From the NCBI GenBank assembly GCA_031002005.1, contig JARYHS010009186.1, forward strand, positions 250,323,199-250,387,198: DNA of 64,000 bases, in the 5' to 3' direction. Positions within the stretch are counted from its first letter, which is position 1, and every line of letters begins with the position of its first letter. The stretch is from Vandiemenella viatica. Taxonomy: Eukaryota; Arthropoda; Insecta; Orthoptera; Morabidae. The notes beneath the pieces are model-generated. The model did not search any database, was not told the origin of the DNA, and saw nothing but the letters and a program-made list of their open reading frames with translations. Below, one piece after another: positions 10,716 through 22,313 of this stretch. The position numbers were made by a program, and so were the translations under genes.

Positions 10716-12617
10716 AGGGTGCACTCTATAACAATTAAAATTAAATTACCTTTCAAATCGAAGTTTTTCCTGGATCATTCAAAGCTCTTTAATTTCTGGC
10801 AATCTGTGTTTGAAATATTCTGGAACTACTTCCGTCGCCGGTATGATTACCTGTTTAAGTTATTATAGCGAAGACAATGCTGTGCAAGTTGAAATAATCC
10901 CTCGTGCATGAGTAATTCTAAGCTTGTTTCAGTGACCTGGAGAAAGGAAATCTGTATATCAAGTATCACAAAAGTTGGTTAGTTACGTTCCTAAACAACA
11001 ATCATTGCATATATAGGAGTTTATCCTCGACAGGCAGAAAATATTCAGCATATACGTCAACACTTGGCAATCAGATATTAAGAAACACCATATATTTATT
11101 AATTATTCTACTGGTAATCTACTGTATAGAGGCAATAGGCTTTTATATTTTTTCGAAATGTTGAAAAATAGAAGTGTGTGATATAATCTAAGTTCTTCCA
11201 TCGGTATAAAAAAAAGCTTAACAGGCGCCACATTTAACAACATGACGCTTTCATAATGTGATTCTGTTTTGTCACTATTTAAATAATTTGTAGTTACACT
11301 TTATTTTTTTATAGTTGAAATTTTGAGAAAAAATCTTAGAATTTTCTTTTTTAAGCAAAAAAAGAAAAGAAAAAAAGTGCCGCAGAACTATGTGAAACCG
11401 AGCTATTATTCATGACAAAAATTTTATTATTATAGTTAGCAAACCTCAAACCTCTATCTTCGTAATATTTTTCCACGTGTAGTGCGTGGCCATATATATA
11501 ATAATTCTAATTTTTTTTTTTTAGGTCAGAGATGTAAAGTAATACTGAATGATACAAATGAAGTACTACAACATGTACGCTCAGATATTAGCTGTTCGAT
11601 GCTAAATCTATTACTACGGAAACAGCAAGTAAAAGATATCGTCGATTTATAACTCCAAGACGTCATAGAAGCGGGCGGTATTTTCAGAGAGCTGAATAAT
11701 TTCTTGTCATAAATTTCTCGGGTTCTTCTCGAAACCGCATGATTTCCTCATTTGTTGAGAGTTTTGTTAGTATAATGAGCTCAGGTGACTGATTAGCCTA
11801 CACACGATTTTTCGGCGATAGAATTCTCTTCACTAGAAGATGGTGACAGAGCAGTCAATCGCCGAAAATTCGTGTGTAATCACATTATACATTCGGCTAG
11901 TCACCCGAGCATATCATATTAATTTTAACGCCTAGAAAAACTTCGTTCTTTGGTTTTTGTGTTTCCTCTTCTTATTTTAATCATTGTTGTTAATTCAGTA
12001 GTCTAGGACAATCATATAGACATAAAATTGTAGTTTTACCGGAAAAGAAACTGTGTGCGAATGTTTAGAAAGGAGATCAGTTGTGATATTATATGTACAA
12101 AATATCGCTGCGTCAAAAAGGGGACGAACGCGGTATGAACTGGAAAACATAGACCTCACGTTGCGTGGTTTATGATACGATAGTGTGGAAGCATCTAGAT
12201 CCCGAAAAAGTTTATGGGTCTTCCCAGACGCGGAACTTTTCAAAGGCAATAAGGCTGCTGTTCACATTTGAATGGTCTTCGATTGTAACAAAAAGCATTC
12301 CTGAATTCATGACTGAAATCACGAAATATGTTACATGGAGCCGTAGAGTGTTGTGCCAGTCATAAAAGAAAATTTCACTAACTGTATCTGTTGGCGAAGA
12401 CGCTATTGTACTTAGTAAGTCTGCCAGCGGATTTCAACTTCGTCGTTATGTTAAATTCCATTCAGGAGGGATTATACTCTAATATACTAGAAATATTCTG
12501 AATCTATGTTATTATATTAAGACCGTCAAGCTCGCCTCTGTCCGTCTATAATATTTCTATATATATATATATATATCTCTTAAAACTCAGCACAATTTCT
12601 TCAACATTTTTTCTTTT
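10716..12617. other. Non-coding; contains an inverted repeat
   Basis: About 1.9 kb of AT-rich DNA without a supportable gene. Apart from the inverted repeat at 11777-11925 and an (AT)n run near 12558-12576, nothing was recognised. Short frames at 11995-12249 and 12165-12365 overlap each other in opposite directions and show no motif. Confidence 0.5.
11777..11925. repeat. Imperfect inverted repeat of about 150 bp
   Basis: The left half holds GAGCTCAGGTGACTGATTAGCC then ACACACGATTTTTCGGCGAT (two separate blocks); the right half holds ATCGCCGAAAATTCGTGTGT then GGCTAGTCACCCGAGC, which are their reverse complements with a few mismatches. The spacer contains GAAGATGGTGACAG. It could be the terminal hairpin of a Penelope-like element or a small foldback element; no TSD was recognised. 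Confidence 0.7.
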
Positions 12618-12717
12618 GCTTAGGGCTTTACGCCACGTCGACGTTGTTGAGGTCATTAGAGGCCGGAAAGTACTGGGGGTAAGGGACGGGAAGAAATTCG
12701 GCCATGGCCTTCTGAAT
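12618..12717 (-). mobile_element. SINE family A, tail half
   Basis: Minus-strand tail of family A: GGCTTTACGCCACGTCGACG, GAGGTCATTAGAGGC, GGGAAGAAATTCGGCCATGG on the plus strand. It stops at GCCTTCTGAA, before the head, and a second partial copy follows within ten bases. Confidence 0.75.
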
Positions 12718-12726
12718 ATAGTTCTC

Positions 12727-12893
12727 TTTTTTTCCTTATGGCTCTACGCTCGTCGAGGTCATTAGAGGCGGGATGGGATAGGGAGCGGGAAGTAATTCAG
12801 TCACGGCCTTTTGAAGGAAGCATCCCGGCATTTGCCTGGGGTGATTTGGGGAAACCATGGAAAACTCATATCTGGATGTCCGGACGGGGATTA
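12727..12893 (-). mobile_element. SINE family A, head missing
   Basis: A second minus-strand family A copy directly beside the first. It includes CATCCCGGCATTTGCC, GGGGAAACCATGG and TCTGGATGTCCGGACGGGG on the plus strand, and breaks off inside the B box, so the tRNA-like promoter is lost (5'-truncated in the SINE's own direction). Confidence 0.8.
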
Positions 12894-13164
12894 ATTTCTT
12901 CAAAATTTTCACAGTACTCTTTCGGTCAAATACAGGTTAAGTTCGTGTTTTAGCAAAATCAAGTCACACTGTCTTTTATCCTAAACGTCTACATTTTATT
13001 TATTTTAAAACGTTCACATCCACTAATTCCAAGAAACAGGAAATTTTATACCATTAGAATATTTAAATAGAAAAAGTAGCAAACGATACTGTCGTACAGA
13101 AACTGGATGAAATTACTATCAATGTTAATGCCATAGTGGTTATGCCTGCGTTGCAATTTACGCA
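12894..13164. other. Non-coding, nothing recognised
   Basis: Short AT-rich spacer with no recognised feature. Confidence 0.5.
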
Positions 13165-13480
13165 AAAACTATTTTTCTTTTACAGCAATTTTTACTTTGA
13201 ATTCTTTCTCTGTATGAATTAATTGTTCAGTTGGTTCCTTGATAAGCTGTTCCAGTTCCTCACTACTTATCCTACAAATTACAACCTTTCATCTCCCTTA
13301 TGCCTGAAATCAATCGTCAGTGTACGGTTAGAGTAGTCGTATCCTTTTCAGACATTTACTACTCCTAATCGGTCGCCTAACACTAATTCAGGCCTAATAC
13401 CCAAGATATCTTTTAATTATCCTAATTATCCTGACTCCAAATCCATCTCCGTCATACAGTTACTGATTGTGTTCTAAAGA
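13165..13480 (-). pseudogene. LINE family X C-terminal remnant
   Basis: On the minus strand, the reading VRNWNSLSRNQLNN followed after a stop by KEFKVKI-like text (13180-13260) matches the family X ending VRDWNKLPREMMNNLPKTLKEFNAKI. Upstream (13280-13420 on the plus strand) the text corresponds to the conserved region before it. It is interrupted by stops and truncated at both ends. Confidence 0.6.
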
Positions 13481-13706
13481 AATTTGCGAAAAATAAATGT
13501 TTTATTTTTTTCAAGTATACCAAACAAGTTATAAATAACGGTTAAACGTGAAAAATAATTTACTACAAAAATGTAATACAAACTGTCTTGTGATCATTGT
13601 ATTGTTTACAGAATGATTAAGACACACGCGCCGCATTCATGCAATTGAAGACAGGGACTCGCACGCTGCCTGGCGTCAGTTCGAGGAACTGCGATAAGGA
13701 AAGGAG

Positions 13707-13728
13707 CCAGAGATAATATTATCTCTGG
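13707..13728. repeat. Perfect 22-bp palindrome
   Basis: CCAGAGATAAT is followed at once by its exact reverse complement. There is no spacer and no mismatch. It could be a binding site for a dimeric protein or chance; nothing around it decides. Confidence 0.9.
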
Positions 13729-14097
13729 ACGCAGTTGCCACCTCAGCAGCTAGGTGAAATAATAAGGCTTCATTCTTGTGTATGCAGCAGGCTCGTAAAT
13801 AACCACCATAATGTTTGGTTATTCAGTACGCTTGTAATTTTACTACACCCTTTAAAAACATAGGATTTAAACATTAGTGGTTGTATCAGGCGTGGAATCG
13901 ACAGATGTGGATTACTGACATGACCTGCTCCTTTACATAAAGAGCAATAATTAGTTATCACTACAAGTAGAAACATAATTAATGCATGTGTCACCCATAA
14001 CATAATGACTCATTCCCTATGATTACTGGCGTTCAAGAATTGACTGACTTTTTAAAAAATTGGCATCAGAACGTAAGCTGTTAGTGAATGCACAATT

Positions 14098-14165
14098 TAA
14101 TTTAATTGTAATGGAGCACAAGCACACGCTCCGGTGGCAATTTCCCTACACACCCAACTTCAAGC
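14098..14165 (-). repeat. LINE family X 3' end, extremely truncated
   Basis: Reverse complement reads GGGTGTGTAGGGAAATTGCC, then ACCGGAGCGTG and a TTACAATTAAATTAAA-like tail, the family X 3' terminal signature also seen near 4690, 9690, 39625, 40275 and 55440. Only about 65 bases are present, as in a heavily 5'-truncated insertion. Confidence 0.65.
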
Positions 14166-16470
14166 TTTACAAGTAAATTTATCTCGAAGTAACGAATCAG
14201 AAAGCTGAAAAAAATGTAATCCATTGTGTTTAGTTTTTCGGTTAGAAGTTTGTTAAAAGCAGTTATCATTAAAAGAACTAATTGCATCTCAGAATTTTCA
14301 GTCGGGATCATGTCAGAACGAACAGAATGTTAAAACAAATTTATTTCATCAGAGTATTAAAGCATCACAAAATAAAAGAAATTTTTGCTTGGTACACTCC
14401 AACCTCTAAATCAGATTGATATAACATACATGCCCAGCTGAACATAATTTAACAATTAGTATGAAGAATGGAAATATTTATACTTTAGAAGCGTGTTAGC
14501 CTAAAAGAGCAATGATATTTTGATTCACATATATACGGCTCTAAATAATACGATTAAAATCCCTGATTACGTTTTTTTTTATTTGGGTCTATTAACCGAT
14601 CTTCAGGAAAATTCATTTTGAGGCATTTATTACGTTTTTGTTTTTCGTAATTATAAAGCTAAATCTATCTTTTTATCAGGAAATTTCAAGACGTATGAAG
14701 AAGAAAGGAGCTGCCACTTACACTAGAAGAGTTCATCGTTTTAATGCTTCACAGTCAATGAAAACCAGTAAAAACATACAGGGGTCTAACAGGAAATTCT
14801 GAGTCGTTAACAAATCATACTGATATAATACCACCAACTATATACCAGAACAGAATGAGATTATTTCAGTATCAATCTTGTTCAACATATACTGAAGTGC
14901 CAAACGCTATGGAATACCCTCTAATATCTTGTGGGACCCCCTTTTGCCCGCCGATGAGCAGCATGATTCAAGTCGTCGGAAAACCGCTGAAGAAATATTT
15001 AGCCTTGGTACAGCTGTCCAGAACTGCGAAAGTATTGCCGGTGGAGGACGAAAGTGCAAAAACTGTTCTTTCGACTGGATTCATGTCTGGCGATAAAGCT
15101 GGCCAAATCATTCGCTGGCATTGTCCAGAATGTTACTCAAACCAACCGTGAACGATTTTGTTACGTTGACACGGCGTATTGTTGTCCTGGAAATGTTCAT
15201 CATTGCCCGGGAACATGAAGGCTTCGAACTGTTGCAATTGGTCTTAAAGTAGCTGAACGTAACCACTTCCAGTCAGTGGTTTAGTTTGACCAGTGGTCCC
15301 AGCTCATACCACGTAAACACAACCTACAGCAGGGTAGAGCCACCACCAGCTCGCTCACTGCCTTCCTGACAGCATGGGTTCATTGCCTCCTGGGTTCTTG
15401 AACCCTACCACATCTCAGCTCTTACCAACTCGAATCCTGACTCATCTGAGCACTTAACCTTTTCCAGTGATCTAGAGACGAACCAGTATGTTGGCGTTTG
15501 ATTTGCAGAATGTATTCTGCTGAAAAATACCAAGTCTGCCCAACCAATTTTGGAGATGGGCCACAATTTCGATTCTAAAGGCCCATTCACACTAGCTGTC
15601 AGTTCAGCTTATGTCAGGTCAAAAATAGTTATACACGTACTCCAGTGGGATTATTCACATTACGCGGTCCATTCAGGTCAGGAAGGCAAGGCGACCTGAA
15701 GATCGCGCAGACACTGATCATTGATCAACAACGGTCAAGTCCTGAGCTAAGCCGATCTGACCGCAAGTGTGAACGCTCAATAGTCAGGTCAGGTCAAATC
15801 AAATGGGCGACGAACGTCTAAAACCTTTTTCTCGTAAGCAATAAAAAAGAGTAACAAATACAAAATAAATGTTTTAACAGTATGTTACTTCTGATTATTG
15901 TAAAGGTGACAAAATTTAATATAAATTCCAAATTTTTACATGTTTTCGTTTTTCCAAGGTACAGAAGCGAATTAAAAAAAATGTTACGAATTTATTTTTT
16001 GAATCAAAAGCTTCTTTACGAGCGTTAGCACCAAATAAGGAATATTTGTGAAAAAACGATTTCTCTCGTTCATCCTGAGATTCACTTTCTACGAGGAGTG
16101 AAATTTTATCCTTTCGTAAATAATTGTGCAAATATATGCTGTTAAAATTATGTTATTTATGAATTCTGGCGCCGAATTAATTTTTCTAAAATAAATTCGA
16201 AATCTTTGAGCAAAAATATTAAAAGCATTTCGCGTGCCTTGACATACCATCAACGCCAGATTTCGCTGCACTGTGCTAACGGACACGTCTATGGTAGATC
16301 CCACATTGAATGTTGATTTTCTTTGACTCTGTATTGCCAGTCTGTCAACACTGACACCTCTGGTCTTGGTCGTTAAGCAGGCGTGATCGGCCACTGCGTT
16401 GCCCAAGGCGGTAGGTAATGCCGGTAATTCGAATTAATGCCACACAGTTAACAGGGCGGATCGTGGAATG

Positions 16471-17370
16471 TAGGGATGATCGATATTAGAAAAACATCGA
16501 TGTTGACATCGATGTTAACATCGATTCAAAAGTATCGATGTGCGATAAACATCGATAGAAAAACATCGATATGTCTAAAACATCGATGTTTTCGGTAGGA
16601 AGTAAAACTGTCTATTCTATTTATTAAATGTGTTTATTGTTATTGAAAATACAATACAATATTTCGCAAATATCTATTAATATCGCTCATTCCTAACCCT
16701 ACGTAATCCCTCCGTCACTGGTCCACGATGCAATACAAAAAGCGTTAAGCATTTAGTAATTCACTCACCTGCATGCAAAGCCAACCGATACCGAAAAAAT
16801 AATCCTTAACACTCTCTTCAATGCAAAACAAAAGCAGCAACCAGGAAATATTTAATCTCGGGCAATGTATCCACTTTTTACACAAAATAACCTAAAAAGT
16901 AGGTAATAATATAGTGAACAAACTCATGGTACCTACATTGTTGGGTTATATTACCGCAAAAGCTACTGGTCAAAGAAATAATAATACAATACAGAATAAT
17001 TATTTACCATACCTGTTATTTCGTTATTAACAATATCAACAGCAAATTAAATTCGTTTCACTACACAAGTTCACTCACAACACACACGCACTTACAAGAA
17101 TCACGCGAGCATTGAAGTTGAAAGTATTTTTTTTTTAATCCCTTAGAAAATGCAAAGATGTAACTATTCGTACGGCCTACTCCGGTTACGTTGATCAGTG
17201 TAATCTAGTGAAAAATAGTTGAACTTGATAGTCATCTAGCGAGATGGCCCTAAAGAATATACTGACGTTTCGATATTTTATTCTCATAACATCGATGTGT
17301 CGATGTTATCGAAGTCAAAACATCGATGTCAAAATGTTTATTCACCATCGATGAATATCGATCATCCCTA
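16471..17370. mobile_element. hAT non-autonomous element with ATCGAT arrays (hAT-1)
   Basis: The ends are inverted: TAGGGATGATCGATATT on the left and its complement (AATATCGATCATCCCTA) on the right. A perfect 8-bp TSD, GTGGAATG, flanks them (16463-16470 and 17371-17378). An 8-bp TSD with a TAGGGATG-type terminus is the hAT superfamily pattern. The left 130 bp contain eight ATCGAT motifs, mostly as ACATCGAT, and the right 105 bp contain four; subterminal arrays like this are where hAT transposases bind. The 0.7 kb interior has no transposase frame. It is a deletion derivative or MITE. Confidence 0.92.
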
Positions 17371-17418
17371 GTGGAATGTTAAATTCACGAACAATTTTCT
17401 AAATGGAGTGCCCCATGC

Positions 17419-17426
17419 GTCTAGCG
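17419..17426. repeat. Target-site duplication of hAT-2, left
   Basis: GTCTAGCG, repeated at 18095-18102 directly after the right end of the element. It fits the hAT target preference nTCTAGnn. Confidence 0.85.
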
Positions 17427-18094
17427 CATGGGTCCCTAAAGTAGGCCATATCGACCCCTTGGGATCGATAACAGTTCTCCAGGGGTCGATTAATACACGC
17501 GGGCCGAAAGGGGGTTGATTAATATTACAGAGGACCAATTAAAATCTCTCGCGAAAAAAATAGGAATGTTCCAATAAAAATCAGGTCAATAAATAAAATT
17601 AAAGTTCATCCTTTCAATTCCCGTCTGTTTGCAAAGTTAAGTGAAGAAACTGATGAAACTTTCAACCAATTACTTTTTGCCACTGAGGTAAGGTGGTTGT
17701 CAGAGGCGATAGTATGCAGAGGCTCATCAGAAGAGTTTCTTAGGAAGATGGATCTATCGCTATGTGATGAGTATAAACAGTGCAAGAACCTCAGTTGTAT
17801 TTGGCAGACCTTTATTCGAAATTTATTCCATCTGTCCATAATTCTATTATTATTTTTCGAGGTTATAATAACAGTGGAAAATAACCCATTTTTCTGTTAA
17901 TGTTATTGGGTGGATTTTGGAACATATGGGAACTTTAATTTATTTCGTTGATCTGTTATGCAGGTCTCCTTATTGCTTAGCATTAGAAATGTCAAACATT
18001 ATTTAATGTTTTTATTGAATACTTAATCTGAGTCCAATAAGAAGACAAATCTCCTAAGAAGGGGTTGACGGCATAAAGACTTTGGAGACCCCTG
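17427..18094 (+). mobile_element. hAT element (hAT-2) with transposase remnant
   Basis: Left end CATGGGTCCCTAAAGT and right end (reversed) CAGGGGTCTCCAAAGT form a 16-bp TIR with three mismatches; the TSD GTCTAGCG lies on both sides. The terminus type and the transposase piece within it (17604-17860) agree on a Charlie/ZBED-like hAT. It lies only 49 bp from hAT-1, and the two TSDs together reconstruct a single older target locus. Confidence 0.9.
17604..17860 (+). pseudogene. hAT transposase fragment, ZBED5/SCAND3-like
   Basis: The plus strand reads SRLFAKLSEETDETFNQLL followed by FATEVRWLSEAIV and LRKMDLSLCDEYKQ. The pairing of N-SRLF-LC-E-D-L-LL with HTEVRWLS is a signature of the large hAT-derived family that includes ZBED5 and SCAND3-type proteins and their transposon relatives (established knowledge); here the H before TEVRWLS is A. 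Only about 85 codons remain of an expected 550 or more, lacking the BED finger, catalytic residues and dimerisation domain. It lies wholly within the hAT-2 ends, so it is a transposon relic rather than a domesticated host gene. Confidence 0.8.
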
Positions 18095-19219
18095 GTCTAG
18101 CGCGTCCTAAGTCACTTCAGAAAATCTTTCACACTACTCACGAGAGTACAAATGAAAGCCCCAACACAGCACGGCACGTTTAAACGTTTCTTACGCCATG
18201 CTGCCGCCACATTGGTATTTGCATCTGCCTGTTCTATTACTTTTTACACTTCAGTGTACGTATTTTTCAGAAGTATAAGAGCTCTTACTCTGTTTATAAA
18301 ATGACTTCCCTGATAGATTTTGAAACCTGAACTACGAACAGCAGCAATACCACAACATTCAACATTTTTACTAATAGAGACACTTTACAAAATAATAATT
18401 TAAGACGCCAGCAGTTTGACGTCGGAAATAAAAAAAAATGTTGATCACTCCAAAAGTAATGAATGAAATATCAATCGGAAAACATAGAAATTTCCTCTAT
18501 ACGGATTGGCAGGAAGTTTACAAAACACAAGAAGTGAATGAAAAATCGTTTTCACTAACAACGTTTTAGATTATTTTGAAAAAAAAGAAGATAATTTTGG
18601 TCAGTAAACAGTAGTTCCACAACTTGGATTACCATATCATGAAACCAAGGAGGTAATTGTTCTTAGTGTCAATAAATCCTAACGAACCCACCATTAAATT
18701 TACATTACTTATTACATAGTAAATTTTTGAAATGTAATTTTAATTTTATTACTATGGAGGGTATATGTCATGATGGCAGCTGACCGTCCGTTGATGCACA
18801 TTCAGCCTGTTGTCCATTGAGTTCAAAGTACAGCGATAGGAGTTTGGCGCTGATCGTTCAACCCCTACTAAGTCTTGACAGGTGAAACAGAGTTCTATCT
18901 TTACACCTCCCATCCAAGAGGTCTTAGTCGCCCACATTAACTTTCACGCTGTACGTGTTACTTAACTCGCGTTTTGATGTTAATACTCATTATGACCTCG
19001 AGTTACACTAAAATTGTTACCATGACTGCGGTACAGACTACCGTTAAAATACGAGAATTCATCGGAGTGTATCTTCGAGGTACTAAGGGATCCGACTGTT
19101 GAGTAACAAAGTTCTGAAATGAGTAAAAAAAAAGCGCCTTAAAGAAATCAACCAACAAACTACGAAACAGCCGGACCACGCAATCACCACTTCATTCACG
19201 ACCCAGCGTCCGCCTGATT

Positions 19220-19241
19220 GGGGGGGGGGGGGGGGGGGGGG
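19220..19241 (+). repeat. Homopolymer G22
   Basis: Uninterrupted run of 22 G. Confidence 0.95.
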
Positions 19242-21744
19242 AACAACTTCCGACCAAACAGCACTCAAGCTGACCAAATCGACCGCTTTGCCTAAAAGTA
19301 GGATCGGGCCGCCTAGACCCATCATCTTCACTAAAACCTTATCGTCTATCTGGCACCCTTCTAAGAATCGACTCATTTCTTGTCAATTTCCTTTGATAAG
19401 TAGAATTTCAAGAAAACTGTAGCTTTTGTGTGCTTTAGCAACGAATGACGAAGAAGCAGTCAGTATGCTGAAATATACTGATTTTGTTATCCCGTTAACA
19501 GAGAACAATCAGGGCATAGAGGAATCGTCTAATGACAAGAACAAAATAATGCAAACAAAATTGAAGTAAATTTAGATAAATGCAAGGAAAGGACCTGCGG
19601 CGAGGGAGAAGATATTGCAGTGAGAAAAGTCTAAATGTGGAGACAGAACGAGAAGTAGTATCAGAAATTAATCAGATATTTTATGTATGGAACTAAAATT
19701 CAATTCGGGAGGACGCGTGTTTAAATCACTGGCCAGTTATTCATATTCCGTTTTTACATGGTTTTCTCAAATCAATGTGGGGGATGGTTTCTTTTTAAAA
19801 AAATTGATTAAAATACCTATTAAAAGACTGAAACTAAGAATCTTTAGAATCTGGTATAAGCTATAATGTTTTTAATGGGATTTTGAATGTTTTATTTCGC
19901 CAGAGTGATATTAAAATGCTCGCAAATATTTCTTCATATTTCTCAGTAATTTCGTATAGTTTTTTTGTACGATTTATATTATTGGAGAAATTGTCAGCGT
20001 TCCAGAAGAGTCATTCAGCGCTTCTTAGGTTATCTCGAAAATTGTGGCCTGTATATATAATCTGCGGATTATCGGGAGCGTACACCTTCGCTCGAAAAGG
20101 CGTTAACAGGAAGTTATGCCATTTGTTTATTAATATGTTTTTAATCTTTGGAAAGAAGTTTGATGTCTTGTTCGTGTATGTTTTTCTGAGTGCTTGAATG
20201 TATTAAAAGTTTATCGAGGATATTGTTATTTAAGAAACTACCTGTCATTGAAAAGTATAAGCAATACAGTTACACACTTTGGTGTAAGTTTAAAATCACC
20301 TCGCGACCTGACAAATCTATTATCTATAATACGAAAACCGTGTATATTGGTTATAGAAAAACTAGAAAAAACTATTGCGCAGATTTCACTGTTTTAATGA
20401 TTAGAATCTCAGTTGAATAGTTTAATATGTCTTATGCTTCAACGTAATATAACGCTGGGGCAGTAAGCGAAAATCTGAACGTAAAGCGTGCAACACCAGA
20501 GATGAAATACCAACTAGATGCATACATGATACTACGTAAGAAATCATAGCCATATTATGGCATGTAACGTTCCATTCCTTAAATTTTGGTGTTTAGTCTT
20601 TAAACCCCACAGATCGGCTTATGCCTTATTCAACGCGAAGAGGAAACTACATAAAGTGGAAAATATGTAAATTAATTTTAATGATATAACGGATTTTTTT
20701 TTCCGAAATCTCCTTTACTTCTTAGAGCTACCATTTCAAGCCGCACATCCATAATCCCTGATGTCTGCAAGTGAAATTATATTCGCTGTTGATAGTAATT
20801 AACTCATATTTAATGTGTTTGAATATGAACGTGAACTGTTTAAAACCTTCAGAGTTGACATTTCCAGTATTTTTATAATTTATTGTTGAATAATTCTGTC
20901 TTTACCACATTTCCTACAAAAATTTATTGTTTTCAGTTGCAGCGTAAATCGCTGTGGTTATGCTGGGGAAACTTGGTACACATGTCCCTGATAGGGAGGC
21001 TAAAAATATCACAGGAATAACACCAAAACGATCTCTTTTCTGCTACAACGGGGGTTAGTCGTCAATACGTATAGAAAATTGACCGATTGACATGAAATTT
21101 GATTCACAAGTGCAAGAAAATTCACCACTGTTATGAAATTCAATATTTACTGTATGGGAAAATCGACCTAGTCACACCGGGAACTCTGTATATCTTAGTG
21201 AGTCGACATATATAGCACTAATTTCCCGAGTGGTTTAACGAGTTTTTGGTTGGATGCCTTGAAGTTCCTGATGAGCGTGTGGAGGTGTGAGTTGGCGAGT
21301 CTATGCGTGCCCTCCAGAGTATAGACACGCCGGCCTATGCTGCTGACTCGTATAGAAACACGAGACGCGCCTTCCTGTCCGCTTACCTGGCGATAACGGC
21401 ATCACTCAAACGTCACCCACCATCTGCTTCGATCCTCCAGCAATAAAGCTGCAAGTAACATATAGTCCTACCAACGTCTGAAAGGTTGTGACGGTTTTTT
21501 TTTTCCTATCGTCTCGTATCTAGAATAGTTTCAGTTTTTAAGTTCAAAGATTATGACAGGTTGATCTAATCTGACCACATACGGACTTGACCCGTAATTC
21601 ACCTTTTAGGGTGAATAAATTCTCTTGAACTTGAATAACTCAAAAGAATTAAAAGATCGTATAATTGTTTCAAAGGTCGTGTGGATGGTAGACTCGAACT
21701 TGCTGAAATACAAACTTGACTTGTATTTATACTTAAAAGTTCGC

Positions 21745-21920
21745 TCTGCAAAATTTGAAGAATTTCTGTTTAAAGGGAGTGCACAATTGCATCGAAAGAA
21801 TCACATTGTTTTTTATTTTTATTTTTTTAACTGAGGCTGGGAAAATATTCATAATGTAATCTTTGGTCACAGTGTCTGTAACGGCCAGAGATCTTAATAT
21901 AGACTCCTGATTACTAACTC
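21745..21920 (-). repeat. Dispersed repeat family T, copy 1
   Basis: The reverse complement shares with 24790-24915 the text CGTTACAGACACTRTGACC, then AATTACATTATGAAT (AAAAATTAC in one, AAAGATTAC in the other), TTTTCCCAGCCTCA, an A-rich stretch and AATTGTGCA. The family is unclassified. Confidence 0.75.
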
Positions 21921-22075
21921 CGAACAAATGAATTGCCAGAATACTTGATTCGGTAACATATTTGGTCTGATGACCACTTTAAATAAACTAACTCACGTAC
22001 ATGAATTAAGACCATTAACGAAAGTGGTCAAATAAATCTCAATGTATAAAATTTGATCAAGCAACAACATTATCG

Positions 22076-22313
22076 ACCGAGGGTTGTAGTGTAACGGTTA
22101 GCGTTCTGGCCTCGCATTCGGGAGAACGGCGGCTCGAATCCCCGTCCGGACATCCAGATTTGGGTTTTCCATGGTTTCCCCAATCACTCCAGGCAAATGC
22201 TGGGATCCTTCCATCAAAAGGCCATGGACGAATTCCTTCCCATTCATTGACCCCCCATCCTTTCTCGTCTCTAAATACCTCGCTGTTAAGAGACGTTAAG
22301 CAGTTAAAAAAAA
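22076..22313 (+). mobile_element. SINE family A, full length
   Basis: It starts with a tRNA-like head: GTAGTGTAACGGTTAGCG (A box) and GGCTCGAATCC (B box, one change from GGTTCGAATCC). The body follows (CCAGATTTGGGTTTTCCATGG, ATCACTCCAGGCAAATGC, GGCCATGGACGAATTCC) and then the tail: CTCGTCTCTAAATACCTCGC, TTAAGAGACGTTAAGCAG and A8. This copy serves as the reference for the family in this window. A convincing TSD was not found. Confidence 0.88.

Larger units (their letters stand above)
13481..16470. other. Mostly anonymous DNA; palindrome and a LINE 3' end
   Basis: No gene is supported in these 3 kb. The 98-codon frame at 14855-15151 has reasonable composition but no domain I can name. The stretch 15590-15800 is unusually rich in TCAGGTC and its complement. 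The minus-strand frame at 16089-16406 (with SQRKSTFNVGSTIDVSVSTVQRNLALM, cited only by the phrase TIDVSVSTVQ) is also unclassified and may be transposon-derived. Specific smaller features are listed separately. Confidence 0.45.
18103..22075. other. Largely anonymous AT-rich DNA
   Basis: Nearly 4 kb without a supportable gene. Features recognised inside are a G22 tract (19220-19241), a possible worn Helitron 3' end near 20950-21200 (GGGAAACTTGGTACACATG and CACCGGGAACTCTG resemble the end of the Helitron at 6486-7764), and a family T repeat copy (21745-21920). Minus-strand frame 19083-19376 spans the G tract as a proline run and is not trusted. Confidence 0.45.

Noticed and set aside
14855..15151. 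98-codon frame as a host exon
   Set aside because: Composition is plausible but no domain, splice context or neighbouring exon could be recognised; left as unclassified.
19083..19376. 97-codon minus-strand frame with a proline run
   Set aside because: The proline run is the G22 tract read backwards; the frame depends on the homopolymer length and shows no domain.
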